From an uncultured Anaerolineales bacterium (GTDB lineage: Bacteria > Chloroflexota > Anaerolineae > Anaerolineales > Villigracilaceae), in contig CALFXA010000271.1 of assembly GCA_937928015.1 (NCBI GenBank), positions 1 to 25,493 on the forward strand: a DNA stretch of 25,493 nucleotides. The letters are read 5' to 3'. Below are positions 23,251 to 25,493 of this stretch, piece by piece. A program made the position numbers and the translations under genes. Under the pieces are notes generated by a model, which saw only the letters and a list, made by a program, of their open reading frames with translations, had not been told where the DNA came from and made no database searches. The stretch's first letter is position 1; each line of letters starts with the position of its first letter.

Positions 23251-24849
23251 ATGAACCCAACCAACCTTTTTCAACGCTACAAGACCCTGCCCGTCCTTTT
23301 GCTGATCCTGGTCAACGTAATCATTGGCCTGCGTACTTTCCGCGATTATGGGCTTTCCATCGACGAACCCCTGTTTTATGGATATGCCGACGCCATTGGC
23401 TACGCCTACAACCCCGTCAACTGGTTCAGCGGACATTTCGACCTGGAAGCCAACGCCTACGGTCCCAGCCCGTGGGATCACCGCAACCGTGGCCCTGCCT
23501 ACCTGCTGCTCACGCGCGGACCCGTCCACCTGCTCCAATCCATGGGCGTGGATCAGGCCTCGGCCTGGCACCTGGTCAATTTCCTGGCTTTCCAGGTGGC
23601 GGTGTATTTCTTCTATGTGCTGGCCCGCCGCTGGATGGGACAGTGGCCAGCATTGTTCGCCACGGCCTTCTTTTCGTCCCAGCCTGTGTTGTGGGAACAC
23701 GCCTTCATCAACCCCAAGGACCCGTCCTTCCTGTTGTTCTTCCTGCTCTCGCTGGAGTTTGGCCTGCGTATGGCCGACCATCTGGCGAATGCTTCCGCGG
23801 ATGAGAAGCCGCTTCAAACTCTAAAACACATTCTCTTCCCTGCTATTCTGCTGGGGTTGACCACCAGTATCCGTATCCTGGGTCCGCTGGCGGCGGCGTT
23901 GGCGGGACTGTATTTCCTTTTGCTCAAAAAGCCCAAGCGAATCTGGTGGTTCGTCCCCTATGGATTGATCGCCATCCTGACGATGTTCGCCTCGTGGCCG
24001 TACCTGTGGGAGAATCCCATCCAGAATTTCCTCGGAACGTTGACCTTCATGGCCGATAACCCGACCACCTTGAGGGTTCTGTTCTACGGTCAGTTGTATC
24101 GCGCCGACCAGCTTCCGCTGCGATATTTGCCAGCCATGATGCTTTTCACCCTGACCGAGCCAGTCTGGCCGCTGGCAGCGCTGGGCCTCATCATTGCCGT
24201 ATTCCGCATCCGCAAGCAGAACCTTGAGTGGAAAAGCTTCTTGGTCACCTTCCTCTGGTTGGCCGCTCCAATGATCTATGTGCTGTGGAAGAAGCCGCCC
24301 ATGTATGATGGCTTCCGCCACTTCATGTTTATTGTTCCGCCATTGTTTATCCTGGCGGGGTTGGGTGTGGAATGGTTGTTTGCGAAGTTTCGTCTGGTCT
24401 GGTTGAATGTCTTGCTGGCGCTGGCATTACTCGCTCCCGCCCTTTTTGCGGATGTTCGTCTGCACCCATATCAATATACGTACTACAATCAGTTCGTCGG
24501 CGGGACAGGCCAGGCTGCCTACCAATTCGAGACCGATTATTGGCTAACCTGCTATAAAGATGCGATTCTTGTGCTCAACAAATCTCAACAAACAGACATT
24601 ACAGTGTTTGCACGTCGTGATGCGCGGACGGCTCAATACTATGCGCGGACGGGTATCATAGTTATCGATGGTAGTGATAGGCTTCGCTCGCCTGATTTTG
24701 GAGATTATCTATTGCAGGGAGCACGCGCCGATCCGAACATTCAAAAATATCGTGGAACAAGGGAGTTCCTTGCTATCCACCGTGATGACGCCGTTTTTTG
24801 CATTCTCCTTAAATATACAAGTAAAACTCAAAATGAAAACACACCGTGA
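23251..24849 (+). CDS. GT39-like (PMT/ArnT family) membrane glycosyltransferase
   Basis: A protein of 532 residues with about ten membrane spans, a GT-C fold transferase that moves a sugar from a polyprenyl-phosphate donor on the outer face of the membrane. Diagnostic parts are the first-loop acidic motif LSIDEPLFYGYAD after span 1, the HDR-like WDHRNRGPAYLL loop, NPKDPSFLLFF, and a C-terminal extracytoplasmic domain with FETDYW. The start at 23251 (MNPTNLFQRY) is chosen over the upstream in-frame ATG at 23236, which overlaps the -10 box. There is no Shine-Dalgarno sequence and the leader would be only a few nt. The last 100 codons are more AT-rich than the rest. The 3' end overlaps the next gene by 17 nt. 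Confidence 0.88.
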   Translation: MNPTNLFQRYKTLPVLLLILVNVIIGLRTFRDYGLSIDEPLFYGYADAIGYAYNPVNWFSGHFDLEANAYGPSPWDHRNRGPAYLLLTRGPVHLLQSMGVDQASAWHLVNFLAFQVAVYFFYVLARRWMGQWPALFATAFFSSQPVLWEHAFINPKDPSFLLFFLLSLEFGLRMADHLANASADEKPLQTLKHILFPAILLGLTTSIRILGPLAAALAGLYFLLLKKPKRIWWFVPYGLIAILTMFASWPYLWENPIQNFLGTLTFMADNPTTLRVLFYGQLYRADQLPLRYLPAMMLFTLTEPVWPLAALGLIIAVFRIRKQNLEWKSFLVTFLWLAAPMIYVLWKKPPMYDGFRHFMFIVPPLFILAGLGVEWLFAKFRLVWLNVLLALALLAPALFADVRLHPYQYTYYNQFVGGTGQAAYQFETDYWLTCYKDAILVLNKSQQTDITVFARRDARTAQYYARTGIIVIDGSDRLRSPDFGDYLLQGARADPNIQKYRGTREFLAIHRDDAVFCILLKYTSKTQNENTP

Positions 24850-25493
24850 ACGAATTCAAACCTGTATTGCGGGCGAACTGCCCGACCGTCTGCCCGTGGC
24901 GTTGTGGCGGCATTTCCCTGTCGACGACCAGACTCCCGAGGGCCTGGCTGCTGCGACCCTGCATTTCCAGCGGACGTATGACTTCGACCTCGTCAAGGTG
25001 ACGCCGTCTTCATCTTTTTGCCTGCGCGATTGGGGCATCGAAGATGAGTGGCAGGGTAACCCCGAGGGGACGCGCACGTACACCAAACGTGCGATCCGTG
25101 ACCCGCGCGATTGGGAATCCCTGCCCGTGCTGGATCCCGTTTCCGCGTCGCATCTCTCTGGACAATTGGCCTGTCTCCGTTTGATCCGCGCGGAACTCGG
25201 CCCCGAGACGCCCATACTCCAGACTGTGTTCAGTCCACTGGCGCAGGCGCGTAACCTGGCAGGCGCGGACGTGCTGCTGGCTCACCTGCGTCTATATCCC
25301 GAGGCCGTAATGAAGGGGTTGCGAACCATCACCGAGACGACCCGCCGCTTTGTGGAAGCCTCGATGGAGACGGGCATCGACGGCGCGTTTTATGCCATTC
25401 AACATGCACAGGCGCAATTGCTCAGCCTGGACGAATACAAGACCTTCGGCGTGCCTTTTGACCAAAAGGTCCTCGAGTCAACGCGGGACTTGT
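24833..25493 (+). CDS. Uroporphyrinogen decarboxylase (URO-D) family protein, 3' truncated
   Basis: The frame begins MKTHRERIQTCIAGELPDRL at 24833 and runs open to the window end, giving 220 codons. PVALWRHFPVDDQ (about 21-33) and FDLVKVTPSSSFC are typical of URO-D-like proteins, which include haem-pathway decarboxylases and corrinoid methyltransferases. The RHFPVDD form and the absence of haem genes nearby argue for the broader URO-D superfamily and against a safe call as HemE. The start overlaps the stop of the glycosyltransferase gene (24847-24849) by 17 nt in another frame; no Shine-Dalgarno sequence is visible, so coupled translation is likely. The C-terminal part lies beyond the window. 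Confidence 0.85.
   Translation, partial: MKTHRERIQTCIAGELPDRLPVALWRHFPVDDQTPEGLAAATLHFQRTYDFDLVKVTPSSSFCLRDWGIEDEWQGNPEGTRTYTKRAIRDPRDWESLPVLDPVSASHLSGQLACLRLIRAELGPETPILQTVFSPLAQARNLAGADVLLAHLRLYPEAVMKGLRTITETTRRFVEASMETGIDGAFYAIQHAQAQLLSLDEYKTFGVPFDQKVLESTRDL

Overview
The window looks like one end of a metagenomic contig from a member of the Chloroflexota, probably class Anaerolineae (inference). The reasons are the GC-rich coding, lipoproteins with Thr/Pro-rich linkers after the lipobox, a Cys-Trp-rich hypothetical protein of a type I associate with this group, DUF2905, DUF2785 and ROK genes, and several -10 boxes only 6-7 nt before an ATG. No rRNA or tRNA gene and no CRISPR array was seen. 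The first 45 bases are not genomic: they match the 3' part of the Illumina TruSeq P5 adapter, and the genome starts inside ruvB.

Layout. Positions 46-855 hold the 3' half of ruvB and a small DUF2905 membrane protein, separated by a palindromic repeat. Positions 864-4434 (minus) hold an ABC-2 exporter: the ATPase, a translationally coupled DUF2785 protein, and two permeases beyond a folded repeat. Positions 4623-6231 (minus) hold a YgjP-like metallopeptidase whose 3' end occurs twice. Between the two copies sits an AT-rich gene for a membrane-anchored protein, which looks like a small inserted cassette. Positions 6449-13684 (plus) carry tgt, then a tight run of uppP, an M20 peptidase, a PstS-like lipoprotein, a membrane protein, an MFS-like protein and an acetyl-CoA-synthetase-like AMP-ligase. 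Positions 13885-18139 carry a lipoprotein, a possible 45-aa membrane peptide, an amidase (minus) and a SUMF1-domain lipoprotein with a cysteine-rich tail. Positions 18220-23211 (minus) carry a class III aminotransferase, a ROK sugar kinase and an AlgI/AlgJ-like O-acetylation pair. Positions 23251-25493 (plus) carry a GT39-like membrane glycosyltransferase and the start of a URO-D family protein.

How it fits together. Much of the window concerns the cell envelope: uppP recycles the lipid carrier, the MBOAT/AlgJ pair should acetylate an exported glycan, the GT39-like enzyme probably uses a lipid-linked sugar, and the exporter and lipoproteins act at the surface. The remainder is housekeeping (ruvB, tgt) and central metabolism.

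The most unusual content is repetitive. At least four families of short palindromic repeats occupy nearly every intergenic gap. One family, with a core of CTTCGAC and CTCAG inside short inverted ends, also forms in-frame segments of the amidase and the AMP-ligase, and one copy is nested in another. The strongest candidate for something undescribed is the single-gene cassette at 4681-5605: it lies at the 3' end of the YgjP-like gene, with homologous gene ends on both sides that differ mostly at synonymous positions.
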